Source: Bugula neritina (taxonomy: Eukaryota > Bryozoa > Gymnolaemata > Cheilostomatida > Bugulidae). From it: a DNA stretch of 64,000 nt. Shown here one piece after another: positions 44,809 to 58,400 of this stretch (position 1 is the stretch's first letter; each line of letters opens with the position of its first letter). The notes below the pieces were generated by a model. It saw only the letters and a program-made list of their open reading frames with translations, did no database searches and was not told where the DNA came from. The position numbers and the translations under genes are program-made. The stretch covers positions 18,346,698 through 18,410,697 of the forward strand of contig OZ037765.1 in the NCBI GenBank assembly GCA_964035545.1, written 5' to 3'.

Positions 44809-46879
44809 TCTGATACCAATCAATATATCTTCAGCACTTAGTTTTGCAATGAAGAGCTTTTCACTCACAAGTGATTTCTGCAGAATATAAATCTATCATT
44901 ACAAAGTACACATGTACTGACTGCACTTGCAAAACTATTGACTATTAATAATTATGCTGCTTATGCAGTTATGTAATGCAAAACACAGAAGGGCTGGTGT
45001 TACTTAGAAATTTAAATATTTTATAATCACATACTAACTATATTTGAATGCTCTAGTAAGGGGTGTCTAAAAATATTGCAATCTGTATTTACAAAATTAT
45101 TTCAACAAACTACAATACTTGAAAAATAACAATAACTATAAAACAATAACACAAGAATACAAACTACCTATATGTACTAAGATCTCATTAAGATGCTTTA
45201 CTGTAATAGAATGTGCGACAGTAAAACAGCAGCGATTTTATAACAAACTTTACTAAATATTTTAGAGCATGAATATAAATTTCTAAGTTTATTTTATTAT
45301 AGATTATTAATAAAGTTTATTGTGGCCATTAATATTTCAACTTAGTATAAACCGCTCTATATAATATAGAAATGTTTCTGGAACATAAATAATGTTTGTT
45401 TCGAGCTGTTTCTAACAGCAATTTCTAATTTTCAGACTTATTTTTCACTCCACATCATAACAAATTTAAACTCTGGATACGGATCAAGACATCAGGAAAC
45501 TCTTTGCTAACACTAGGTACATTGTTTTATTAGTGTTATTGTGTTATGCATCAGCAAAGTGAAAGACTATTATTGAAGCAAGACTGTTGAAGTGAAGTCA
45601 ATGTTGCACAGAACAAAACAAACTAAAAAGTTACTCAATATTATAGAATTCACTTTGTATTTGCTATTGCATACAACCCAGCTGGATGCATGATAACATA
45701 GTTTTAAGATGGAGTTTGTGATAAAGAGATCCATGTTTTGTATCAAACATATCAAGTATTTTTATTAATGTATGAGCTGGCTATTGCACGAGCTGCGTGC
45801 AGTATAATTTTGAAAAACACCCATCATTTTTAGTTGAAAGTTTTTATATGTGATTGATTATAATACTTTTTGCAAACAAATACCTAACAGCACACACAAA
45901 GCAACCTTATAATATTTTATTCAAATTTGCTGCACAGCCATAACACGGTGTTAACAACTGTTCAAAGGTGCAAATGTTTAAAAAGCAGTGTTTAGCTATA
46001 CTTAACTACATATTAAATTTCCAATAAACATTTGTAGATCCTTTGACAATAAGCATAATGTAATATATATATAGTTATTCAAAAATAATACATTAAAATG
46101 AATATTTAGCATAAGTAATTATTAGTGTATAAATTTATCTTTTTCGCTTTAATAATGTTTAACATAAATTACTCCTCATGTTAAAAAACGTTAAAAATTT
46201 ACTATATACACAGTAGATATGCTAGACATGTTTGAAAATAGTCACCAACACTTATAGCAAGTCTTTCATTATTGTGTAGAAAATTTCTGTTTGAAAAATT
46301 ACACAAGTTCTGTACACAGCTCAACTGTGTTTACAGAAAAAGATGAAGGGTATTGATTGGTCAGCAGTTCACTTATTAAATATTCATCATAAACATAAAC
46401 AGGAAAATTGAATTACTTAAAAATTGATTTATATTAACTTATAGTGGAAATGGATTGAAGTGTTGAAAATAACATGATAATTTCTTGTAGATAAAAAGGT
46501 TTCAAGTTTAAGGTATGACATAGACTGTGTTAATCTTGTGCTATACTGATTATTCGAGTTCGTAAACACAATCATGTTTGTATATCATTATCATAAAAAG
46601 AATATCTGCTTTTTAAAAGTCATACGAACCCAAGATTATTGTTCAAAGTAAATAGTAACCTCACAATTTCACTTAACTGTTGCCTTTCAAGTATACACCA
46701 ACACATAGCTGTTACAATTGATTAAACACTTATATTACAGTATCAGCTGTCATATAAACCATTGATAATTTTCTGATATTAGCTGTTCTTTTCATTTGAT
46801 GTTTGGCAAAATATAAGTTCAGCATAACAGATCTTAACTGTAGTGAAATAACCAGAATTATGAGTTAGATTACTTAAAA

Positions 46880-47085
46880 GGGAGCAGCTGTGGTCTAGTG
46901 ATTAGAGTGCTGACTAAGGAAACAAAATGTCAGTAATTTGAATCTCGGTAAAGGCCATAAGGTTGTGTAGAATTCAGTCATAATTGCTCCTTTTTCATAA
47001 TAGAAAACACTCTTTAGCCAGATTAAAAAACTTTCCATCAGGGCTCTCACGATAAGTATATACCCGTGTGAGCTTTTATATGGAG
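46880..47085 (+). mobile_element. tRNA-derived SINE, copy 5
   Basis: The head reads gagcagctgtggtctagtga with a decayed B-box (tttgaatctcgg). The body follows with agtcataattgctcc, ctctttagccagatt, aaaaaactttccatcaggg and tctcacgataag. The same blocks in the same order occur in the copies at 11816 and 20082. The target site cannot be defined. Confidence 0.8.
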
Positions 47086-47261
47086 TGCAAAATGTTGTTA
47101 ACTTATGAAAATTAAAAGTATTTATATCTAGTCAAGATTCAATCGTCTTGAATAACTAGGTTGATACAATTTCCATTATATGCATTTCCTATGCTTAGCT
47201 GCGTTCTCTGATGTAACTTCCTGTTGCCGACTTCTTGTCACTGAATGGCTCAATTAAGTTG

Positions 47262-47671
47262 CACAGTATAGTATAGCACACTGTCTAGTATAGCATTTTG
47301 TCTAGTATAGCACCTTGTCTAGTATAGTACATTGCCTAACATAGCACACTTTCTAGTACAGCATGTTGTCTAATATAGCACAATGTCTAATATAGCACAT
47401 TGTCTAGTATAGCACGTTGTCTAGTATAGCACATTGTCTAGTATAGCACATTGTCTAGTATAGCACATTGTCTAATATAGCACATTGTCTAGTATAGCAC
47501 ATTGTCTAGTATAGTACATTGCCTAACATAACACACTTTCTAGTACAGCATGTTGTCTAGTATAGCACATTGTCTAGTATAGCACATTGTCTAGTATAGC
47601 ACAATGTCTAATATAGCACATTGTCTAGTATAGCACATTGTCTAGTATAGCACATTGTCTAATATAGCACA
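47262..47671. repeat. 17-bp satellite with higher-order structure
   Basis: About 24 copies of a 17-bp unit (ctagtatagcacattgt) run without interruption. A distinctive variant block (gcctaaca, then acactttctagtacagcatg) occurs at 47334 and again at 47521, exactly 187 bases or 11 units apart, showing a higher-order duplication. Confidence 0.95.
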
Positions 47672-48482
47672 GCTTCTGATTATATTTTTATATTCTGTAA
47701 GAAATCTTCATATTATTTATTTTTTCAAGATTTTCAAGTTTTTGTTTTGATTCATGACATTAAAATGACTCCTAAGGGGAGACAAATGTGTCCGATCCCC
47801 TTTCTGGTATGACCTCTCCCTATCTGCATAGACATAGCTGCTTCTCTATCAATATCTAATAGGAGAATGGTTCAACCTATCAACTAAATATGTAAACCAG
47901 CAGAAAAAACGATACATGTTTTATAGGTTTTGTATAAATTATAGAACAGTAACATGCTTTTCTTAAAATTAGCATTATTTCGAAATATAGCTAAGTACAT
48001 GCATATTATGTTTGAGCTATAGCATTGAATAAAATTACTGGCCAACACTAAATATAAAGTTTAATTATTAGTTTGAGCTAAGAGAATAAAACACGGAAGC
48101 TCTTTTAACTTCTACTAATTAATTATTATATCCTATCAGCGTTGAATGTGTAACAACTCATTTTTATTTGGATGAGTACAAAACTGCAGGTCTATAATTA
48201 AGTTAGTGATATTCATGAGTATCAAAATTGCTTTGTGAATTCATGTTAGATAAATAAGGCAAGCGAGAAAATTTTCTTTTAAAAGAAAAGTTAAACAATA
48301 TTTTTTGTAGCCTGCCATTTGATTCAAGTTATATTGGTTGCCAATACATAGAAGCATAAAAACTGGTATTTGATAAATATGGAATAAACAAAGAGACAAG
48401 GTTTTAACTGTAAAAACAAAAGCCTATTTGTTGCTGATATACCAGAAATACTATAATAAGCATTACCTACTTCTTTAAATAT

Positions 48483-48770
48483 GTGTTCTATTATATTGGT
48501 TATATGTCCTTTGTTTTGTTTTGTCTCCCCCCTCCCCTTCCACCCCTCCCCTTCCACCCCTCCTCTCCTGTTTATTTCTTATGCATGCGTTTGGAGGAGA
48601 AGCAGGGTCATGCTTTCTATTAAAGGTGTGTTCTAATATATTGGATATATGTACGTTGTTTGGCTTTGTCTCCCCCTCACACCCCCTCCCCTCCTGTTTA
48701 TTTGTTATGTATGTGTTTGGAGAAAGTCAAGCTTTTTATTGATATATAATAATATTTCAGTGAAAACACA
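48483..48770. repeat. Tandem duplication of a ~145-bp pyrimidine-rich block
   Basis: Copy one starts at gtgttctattatattgg (48483) and copy two at gtgttctaatatattgg (48628). Each continues through a ttttgtctccccc run, cctcctgtttatt, ttatgcatg or ttatgtatg, and gtttggag. The C-rich tract was expanded in copy one by a further cttccacccctcc repeat. Confidence 0.85.
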
Positions 48771-51700
48771 TGTCAAGCTTCATCGTATGAAAGAAAAAAT
48801 AATACTAACAATGATCGTATACAAAACTATCTTACAGATAAGGAGATATGACATTGTAGTGAAATAGCTTAGCTTACACATGACATCATATGAACTTATG
48901 ATACAATATTATATTTCAATCCCACAATAGAACTCCTATGCCCTTTGTAGCTTACAAATCATTTGCATGATGGCCATACTATACTAATAATCTTTCATTC
49001 TATCAAGTAAGTAATTTCGTGTTCAGTTTTACCTTGAAAGTTAGCGGCAATAGTTGAAAATTGAAAGCAGTCAGATTAAACCTGATGCAGTTATTGACTT
49101 GTTGTATTCTGCTGGCTGCAACAGACTAGCTGAGCGCACTCTAACATAATGCCACAACTCTTAAATGATAAGTTGAGTTCCACCGCTAATGTCTAATTAT
49201 AATGCTTGCTAAATTCAAGTTGCCATACAAGGCATTAATAATAAGTTCAACATTTATAAACATCAATAGAGAGTTCAATCTTAGTATACTTGTGTGAAAT
49301 CTTGTAGGCTAACATTTATTTTCAAAGTCTCTTTTAATAATTAGTATTCACTGCTTTTACAAAACCAATTATATACCATTAAACTGTAAAGATTACTCTA
49401 AAGAAACCATTTCTATGCCTGAAAGAGTTAAACTCGAAAGTTGGCACTGGTGAACTTAGCGTGACAAAAAGGAATTTACTAGGCAAGCGAAATCCAAAAA
49501 GAAACTTTCAATAGCAACTTTTCACTTTAACCTTTTGCTTTTATGCAATCATGTTATGAACGAGTACGTTGCCTCATTAGCTTAGTTGAAAATTTAAAAG
49601 ACTTTACAATTCAAACTATCCCTGAGTAAAATAACGCCTAATATAAGCGGCAGTTGCCAATTCAAATCCACAGCTTTTCATTGACAAATTGAAAAATGTG
49701 TACAATAGCACCTGCATCACTTTTTACAAGATTTAATTTTATATTGCCAGTCAAATATATTATTATAATGACTTTAGTTTAAATGAAAACTGCAATAACA
49801 AATTAACTAGTATGTTAGGGCTAATAGACTGGTATCTAAAAAACCTCTCTAATTAAGACATCAATCGCCTTTCATTACCAAGTATAACTACCAACTATAT
49901 GATATTATACGACTTGCAACAGAAATATTAGATTATCTATAAATCTGCACTTACTTGTATAAGGTTGCAATAGAATAAAGAGAACAGTCATCGATATTTT
50001 CTATATATCAAATGCTCTAAGAGATGACATCTGCTCATACAGCATGTGTTTAATGATATGCTCTTAATGCCCCTGTGTTCTTTTATATAATAAGCTATCG
50101 GGTAATCTCATTGGCTTATTGAACATAAAATCAAGACAGTAATTAACATAAAATCAAGACAGTAATTATATTATGTAGAACTATACGAGAAGTTGCCTCC
50201 TTGAATCACTAGCATATCTTCTACTTAATCTAATAGTAGACGCACTCCATTCATTTCACATAGTATATTGATATTTGATATGCCACATCTATATTACCCT
50301 TCAAGTGTAAATAAGGATAGTAAACACACATAATTACAGTTTACTGTATTATTTACTATGGTATCTAGTAAATATATATGCTATAATTTGATCAATGGGG
50401 AGAGAGTAATATAATTTGTAGATCCTATAAGTTTTCCTCTTTCCAATTTACCCTGCATGAAACTTTCAGTCATGCTAAAACTTCTGCTATGCTTAAACAT
50501 AATTTATACAAATTTTATAAAGCATTGATTGTAATCTGTACTGCACTACAAAACTGCAAAATTCACAGCATCACTTCGTGTGCTTGTTCGAAGTTATATA
50601 ATTAAGTTTTACATTGTAGGAATTTTGACTTCAACTGACCAGATAATTGAAATATAAATGTAGCTTTTGTTAATGTAGACCAACATGATGCGTTTATATA
50701 ACTTTTATATACTACCTTCATAATATACTTCTGTTCCAATCTAAATCCATTAGATTTTAGATTTTGCCTATCATAGATTTTGTCATTAGACTACTTACAA
50801 AACCTACCTTTCTATTTCTAGTCAATAAAACTCAACTTGTGATTTGCATTCGTGTTAGCAATAAGTTTAGAATAATTATTATATAAGATACAAAACCAAT
50901 CAATTGTTTGACCTCCTCAAAGACAGCTGCATGGGGGAATGTCCAGTGACCTCACTCACAGTGAACTTTGACTATTGTTATCTATAAGTTTTAATTTTAG
51001 ATTTCCTGACCACTATACAAATCATAACACATTTCAGTTATATTTAAATAGGTCACAGTGGCATATAAATCAGTTTCAGCAGCAAAGCTAATCTATTTTA
51101 CTAGTTAATTTAAATTAGGAAATGAGATTATACTGCAACTTGAATCAATAGTTTATAGGCGTTTATATTGATTGGAATTAATTGTTTGAGTTGACAGTAT
51201 TCTGATTCTGGCAGCCAATAAATCCACGGGTGCTTTAATTAATTGAGTGAATTGTTGAGGGGCTGTGTGTGATTAATGCAGTACTACTAGAATAGTACAG
51301 TGCATGTGATGTAGTCCATTATGGTACAAATCAATATGCTTTGAGAACCAAAATTATGCAGCTTATTTAAATTAATTTTGCTAAAAATAGTTTCAATAGA
51401 TTTTTTGCATCTACTGACAATTTATTTTTGAATAAATAAATTAATTGTTTAGAACAAAAAATTAATGAAATAGGTAATAAAAAAATTATTTTTGTATAAA
51501 GATGTTATTGCTCTAAAGCTTAAATCAATGCATGTTTATATGCTAAGTGTGTCTCTTTTCACTGAGCTCTATTTAACCCTGCAATTATTATCTCTTACAA
51601 TTGAAATATAAACACATGCATATTACGGCAATGTTAGTACACAATCTATAAAGCATATAATGAGAAAATATAAGATGTAATTATAAAGTTCTAACCTGTT

Positions 51701-52273
51701 ATCTAATGTAATGAAGTTTATATGATTTGTGGATATCCTTAATTTATATTAGAGCTTGAACTTCTCAAAACATGTAGACTTGGTCAAAAATAATTACTGC
51801 TGTTTATGACGAATAGGCTGACTTATTACATAAATGTGCACTTTGGAATCTACAGAACTGTAAGTAGTATAACATTGCTTGTTTCATAAAAGTCAAGCCA
51901 TTCTGAGAGAGAAAAGACTGTGAAAATATATACACATGTAAGAGCTAGATAAGAAGAAATAAAGAGCAGACTATGCAAGTTACTTGGCATTAAAAATAGC
52001 TTGCAATTTGAAACTCCAATGTAACTGTAGTCTGCCATTACTTGTATTGCAAAGATTAGCCAGTATGAAGAGATACAGTAACACAGACCCTGTCAAATGT
52101 TATCATATTATTATCATGTAATATTCAATGCTATCACTGCTACAAATATCATAACGCATTTCTTGAGAATTTCATGCTGATATGTCATTTTAGACTGGCA
52201 TGCAAACATTAATACTTGTAAAAGAAGACTTCAGCATATGATATAAGAGATGGGTAGGTTAAAATATCATTAT

Positions 52274-52279
52274 TTTATT
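52274..52279 (-). terminator. Candidate IFT172 polyadenylation signal
   Basis: TTTATT on the plus strand gives AATAAA on the gene strand, about 180 bases beyond the IFT172 stop at 52457. The assignment is inferred from position. Confidence 0.5.
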
Positions 52280-52456
52280 TTATATAAAACCATTTAGGTA
52301 TAACAGTATATAGGTTAGCAATTGAGGACGGAACAAAGTGAATCTATAGTGCCACAGCCAGACATGAACAAATCATAAATCCTGTACGACCACGGCTATT
52401 GTAAAGCTCAAAAAATATCGACTCTTTTGAGGTAGCTGTCACTTGCAGTAATAAGG

Positions 52457-55400
52457 CTACTGAAATGAGTAGCTAGGGTTGGGCGTGGCTCCACACCACC
52501 CGCCAATAAACTTCATCACATCCTGCAAGTCTGCTCCATGAGTTACTTTGACGGCCATTAGGAATTTGTTCCAGTCATCTTTGTTGGCAGCTTTGCCAGG
52601 TCTTTTAAATTCAAGTTTATTCTTCAACACTGGATAACCTAAAGCAAAGTATATGAGCAGTAAATACAGGAAGTACTAAGGGAAATCTGAAAATTACAAA
52701 TTACAGTTTATAACAAATTAAGAATGCTTTGACAATATAATATAATCAACTTGTATCCCTTTATGTCTCTGTGGTAGTTAATTCATACACACAAGATTTT
52801 CCAAACACTGCACAGGTCATTCATTCTCTAGCATCAATCTTGGAGTGACTTTTGACTCAACAGTTTATTAGCAGGGACTTGAATGGAGATCACACATACA
52901 TACAGGTACATTAATCAGTTTAAAATATTACAGGACAGAAAATATTTTTTGCAGATAACCAGCGGTTCCCTACAACGTTTTACCTGTAATAATGCAGGGG
53001 AGGGATCTGATGCCATTGTTGGCTGATATGAGTGATGCCTCGTACGTCTCCCTCTCATCCAGTGGCAGCGTTTGCTCTACTTTCTGATCCATACTTACTG
53101 CCAACACCCACTCCTTAATTTCTTCATGCTTTGATTCCTGTAGAGAAGTAAGAAACTAGCAATCACTCTTGGATAGAGTATAACGTATATGCTCAAAACA
53201 TAAATAGCACCTGCAAGTAGTGCATGCTGTATATAGCTGTACGATATAATGTGTTCCCTATTAAATGATAACAATAGAGCCAAACATAAACCTCCAGTAT
53301 AGAGTAATTGGACTAACTAAGCATTTGCTAAAGACTCTGAAGCTTTAAAAGTTCAGTTTAAACATTACATAATAATTAATAGCTTGGTTATAATAGTAAA
53401 CATTTCTACTAATTACATCTTTGAACTTCTTATAACAATAAACTGAAGAAGAGTGCTAATAAAAGCTTGTCTATAGCAAAATATTCAGATGTTAGAAGCA
53501 GTAAAAGTGAGTGAAATGAATTCACAACATACTGAGAGATAGGCTTTCTCAGGAAGAGGAACTTCGGCGGGTATGTCTGTCTCCTGGAAGTCCGTGTTGT
53601 CCAGCATATCAAGAGAACCTTCTTCTATTGCTTCAACCAAATCCAAGTACCGATTGAGGAATACAAAAGCCATACTCCCCCACCCAACTTTCTGTAAAAA
53701 ATTTAAAAGATATTGGTCTATCAACTTATTAGATACGCATAAAATTAACACAAAATGTATAATCAAAACATGTCACACAAACATAAAAACCCAGTGAAGA
53801 CATAATCAACACAAACGAATAGCAAAATGAGTTGTACCTTGCACATCATGCCAGCTTCATAGAACGCTTTATCGGCTGGTATAATGTCAGTATGTCTGAG
53901 CAGCGACACTGCCAGCTTGGCAGCAATAGGCTTGAGCTGATCATGGCCCATGGCGGCTGACCGAGCTGCGTAGTAGTGGGCTATGAGTAACATAGTATCA
54001 AAGTACTCGTGTTGTGGCGAGTTGGACTCTGAGCTCTTAGCTAAGTTCTCACACTGCAAGCAGAGTAACTGAGTGTAGTGTGACTACATCATACAACTAT
54101 TCTGGGAGGTAGGTACAGCAATGGAGAAATTGAGAAAAGCCGGGTTCTACATTAGAAATGTAGCAAAAAAGTTATGTTCTCTAAAAAATTTCAACCTGCG
54201 TCCCTAACTAAAATTTCTAGACAAAATTAAAAAACTTGGACTATCTCAATTTCTCCACTACTGCTCCTAAATGGTACAAGTAACAGGTGTACACTAATCA
54301 CTAGATGATATATAGAGGAACTTTAGAGAAGTAGAGTAACTTAATATGACCAAATTTACCAGATTGGTAAAAGTAATAACTATACATTTATCACTCAATA
54401 TATAGAAGAGCTAATATCTTTTGAAAGTGTGCATAGATATCATTAGGAGCATTCCAAATTGTATCGACTATGTACAGTAATTGTATGCATATGTGCATTC
54501 AAATACACTCCTTAACATTTCTAACAAGACAATAATATGCAAGCAGCTGTGTATTTGTTATTGAAGAAAAAGATAGGTTGAAACTCAAGTCTAAATATAG
54601 AACAGGAACCTATTATTAAAGCGATGCCTTCTATTTCCTTTATTACACACGTGTATTTATAGATGTGATCACTGCCGCATGGTAACGCTAGTGTAAGATC
54701 AGAGATAAAAATAATAGCGGATTTCAAGGCCACCCTTGAGGATAAACAACATATTCAGTGCTAGTGAAATGTATAAGTGAACTACAGTTAATACAGGCCA
54801 AGATACAATGAATTTCACTTCTTGCAAATGCTTTGAAAAAAAAATTAAAAAGTGCTATGCATGAATAATTATGGATTCAATACTAAATAAACGGCAGCAT
54901 AACTCATCTCACCAGGTCATGTAGCATGTCTCTTAAGTCAGCCCAAGTTCTGTAGGCCTCAGCTTTCATCAAATCACTTGTCTTGAGCAAATCTGTTACA
55001 ATGCGTTTGTATATGTTGTAGTTCTGGGAGTAGGGGGGTGTGCCGTGCTTCACATACAAGTCCATAGCGGCATCTGACCTTCCTTCTTTTATCAGTGTTG
55101 TAGCGTAGAGAGCAACATACTTGTGCAAAACTTTAAAATTATTCTAAAAAAAGATGTATACAAAATTATTATGAGAAACGCTCTATTTACCAGTTTAAGC
55201 TTATGTTAGGCACAAATATCTAATATTCAATTTTTCATTCTAATAAAAACAAAACTGCAATGTGGTACAGCAATTATTTAGACTATTGCATTTTCTATAT
55301 AACACATGAGCTGATGTAAATATCACAGAGGGAGCAAGTTTAATTTATAGGACCTGCATTAAATAACACATTGTTTTTGCAATAATTGAGCCTAAAACCT

Positions 55401-58400
55401 CACTTACCATTCCAGCTGCTGTTTGCACACATTTCTCCCACTGCCCGTTCTCTGCATACATGTCTAAGGCTGCCACAACATCCACACCAACAAGCTAAAT
55501 TACAAGATTAAACATGTATATGAAAAGATAACTCTCAACATTAATGACAGACTATACACAAAAGGACAAATTGATTCATTGCTTGAAATCAATACACCTT
55601 GATAACGTACTTAGCTTCATGAAACTACTTAAAAGTTTGTTTGGGTCAAAATACTTTGATGGCAATTTGCCTGTTTATCTTTATCAAACTCTACCTAATC
55701 TATTTTCAAGATGACAACAAAAAGCATTTTAAAGATCTGGTATTAAGTTTTACTATAAAAGTAGTTTGCAATATTTCATATAAATATATGTAAAAACCTG
55801 TGCAAAAAGCTTATAGGTAACAATATAAAATATTAAAGCTTGACTCATGTTTAGCCTTATTTAGAATATTAATTCTGTACACCATTACTCTGAAGATGGT
55901 GCATGGAAATCCACCAAAATATTGGCAAAACCTCAAGTTGAATATGTTCATCTGAACACTTGAAGTAAACATGTGGCTTCAAGTACTGTTTGCAACAGAA
56001 CTCCTTATGGACACCTATATGCCACTTAGTTACTATCTTGTAATATACACCTGCTCTAGCGATAACAAGCATTTGCAATAATAGACTTACATCTTCAGCT
56101 TTACCAGTTCCCTTCAGATATTCCTTATACTTCTCGTCTACGTACGGTTCATATCGAGGCTCAAATTCTTTTGCCACTTTTTTTGCTTTGTTCCATTCTT
56201 TGCCATCCATCAGTGTGTCGATGGCCTCTTTTACCATGTCTACTTGAATATACAGCTCGGCCGCCTACAACAATACATCGCGTAGAGGAGGTCCACCCTC
56301 CACAGCCACAAGAGACTTCAGGAACAGCAGCAGTGCATGGGTTCAGTTAGTCCGATTTATCACATCAAACTTTTATGCAATAGACCAAACAATAATATGT
56401 TGATTGTAATGCCTCCATTACACCAATACTATTGCAAAACCATATTGAATGCCTCGGGCAAGGGTTGATGGCGATAAACAGTTAAATTGTGTTACTTATG
56501 TTGCTCTGTTTATTAGTGGCAGTGACATGGTGTTACTTACATTATTGTGTTTATCAATGCCAATCAGCATAGGAGCAACGTGCTGTATGACTTGCACTGC
56601 CTTTTCAGGAGGAAGAAACTTCACTGCCAGTTGACAAGCCTAGTTAAATGATCAAAATGTATTTACATTATATATTTCTACACTATGTATACACAAATTG
56701 TCCAATGCTTGATGAATAATTTTCTTCCAGCACTCACCCAAACATTAAACAGATAATTTCATTTAGACTAAAATACAGCGAGAGGTGAATAGAACATTTA
56801 CCTTCATCCAGCACTTGTACATAACATTCTGATCATTGATTTGTTGCTGATTGACCTTGACATAGCATTCAATAGCTCTAAGGTGTTCACCAGACGACTC
56901 CCACTCTTTAGCCTGTTGTATTAGTGTCTCTGCTCCACTACACACAGTAACTCAGCTTTAGATTTCATAATTTAAAGCAAAGGCTACGAGAAGTAAACTT
57001 TTGCTTAAAGTAAAAGCCCGAAATTTAACTTAGCATTTTCAGCCATAGTCATAGGTGTGCATGTTAATAAAATCATAGAGTTGGCAACATTTGCTTGAGA
57101 AAATTACACGAAAATGTTGTATAAAGATTTTTAATATATATCACAATAAGATTAAGTGATGAGACACACCGAGTAGACCTGTCCATCATGTCTCTCTCAT
57201 ACTCATCCTGTAGCTGAGGTAGCTTGTTAGGGAGGTACTCCTTAGCCACCCGCAGTACATCCTGCCACATTCCAGCATCTTTATAAAACTTGATAGCCAA
57301 TTCGGGTCTTTGTGCTCTTAGCAGAAAAGACTCAGCCCTGTTGATATATGCGCAGGATTATAATTCAGTTTCATAACTTCATGCATATAAAGGCAGTTTT
57401 GGAACTAGCAACCAACTACATCAGATTGGCTTACAGAAAATGTGTTGGTGCACAGTAAAACATCACTCTGTCACATCTTTAAGAAGATAGAATATATTTT
57501 AAGTAATAATTTTACCAGAGTCTCTCAACTGTGTATTAAAGTATACATTTTTGATAAATTATTTCAAACTCATACTTGTGGTACAATTCCTAAAAACTGA
57601 AGGAACGCTGCCATGATAACTATATTTAAAAAAGGTGATCGACGCGACTGTGGTAACTACCGAGGTATCTCCCTGCTATCAATCCCTGGTAAAGTCATGG
57701 CAAGAACTCTGCTTAACCAGAAAAATCATCACGTTGAAACTACTATTTTGCCAGAAACCCAATGCGATTTCCGAGCTGAGAGGAGTACGGTAGATGTGAT
57801 TTTCACATTAAAGCAAGGGCAAGACAAATGTAGAGAACAGCAAAGACCTTTGTACGCTGTGTTCATAAACTTTACCAAAGCCTTTGATACTGTTAGCAGA
57901 GAGACACTGTGAATCATCCTTGGAAGATACAATGTTCCACCACACTTGATTAAGCTGATCCAGCAGTTCCATATTGGGATAGAAGCACATATATCAAGCA
58001 AAGGCCAGCTGTCACCACCATTTGCCATCAATAATGGAGTAAATCAAGGCTGTGTTCTTGCGCCTACATTATTTAGCATATACCTCGCGGCGGTACTTGA
58101 CGAAGCATTCTCTGACACCACCCAGGGTATCTATCTGCAAACCAGACCTGGTGCTAATCTATTCAACCTCACTCTTTTCAAATCTAAGATACGCTTTGTG
58201 AATTGATGTAAGCGGATGACACAGCACTAATATCACACAGTTTGGAGGATATGCAAGTGGTTACATCACGCTTTGCTAAAGCTGCCCATGACTTTGGATT
58301 GTGCATAAATAAGAGTAAAACAGAGGTCATGTACCAACCATGTGCAGATACAACTGAAAGATCTGACAATATCCAAATTGAGGACCAACGGCTTGAGAAT

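Larger units (their letters stand above)
44882..52273. other. Gene-poor region between GPCR and IFT172
   Basis: About 7.4 kb of AT-rich DNA with no frame longer than 80 codons and no recognisable exon. It contains a SINE (46880-47085), a 17-bp satellite (47262-47671), a duplicated pyrimidine-rich block (48483-48770) and a 23-bp direct duplication (cataaaatcaagacagtaat at about 50123 and 50146). It may hold 5' exons and the promoter of the GPCR. Confidence 0.55.

Noticed and set aside
44809-44868. GPCR start at 44868
   Set aside because: The codon is GTG. The first in-frame ATG is at 44808; the extra residues may be coding only if an upstream exon exists.
47262-47671. CRISPR-like or regulatory operator array
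   Set aside because: The 17-bp units are contiguous and vary by point changes only, as in a minisatellite.
57729-58031. Minus-strand frames of 60-114 codons at 57.7-58.5 kb
   Set aside because: They are antisense shadows of the LINE reverse transcriptase.
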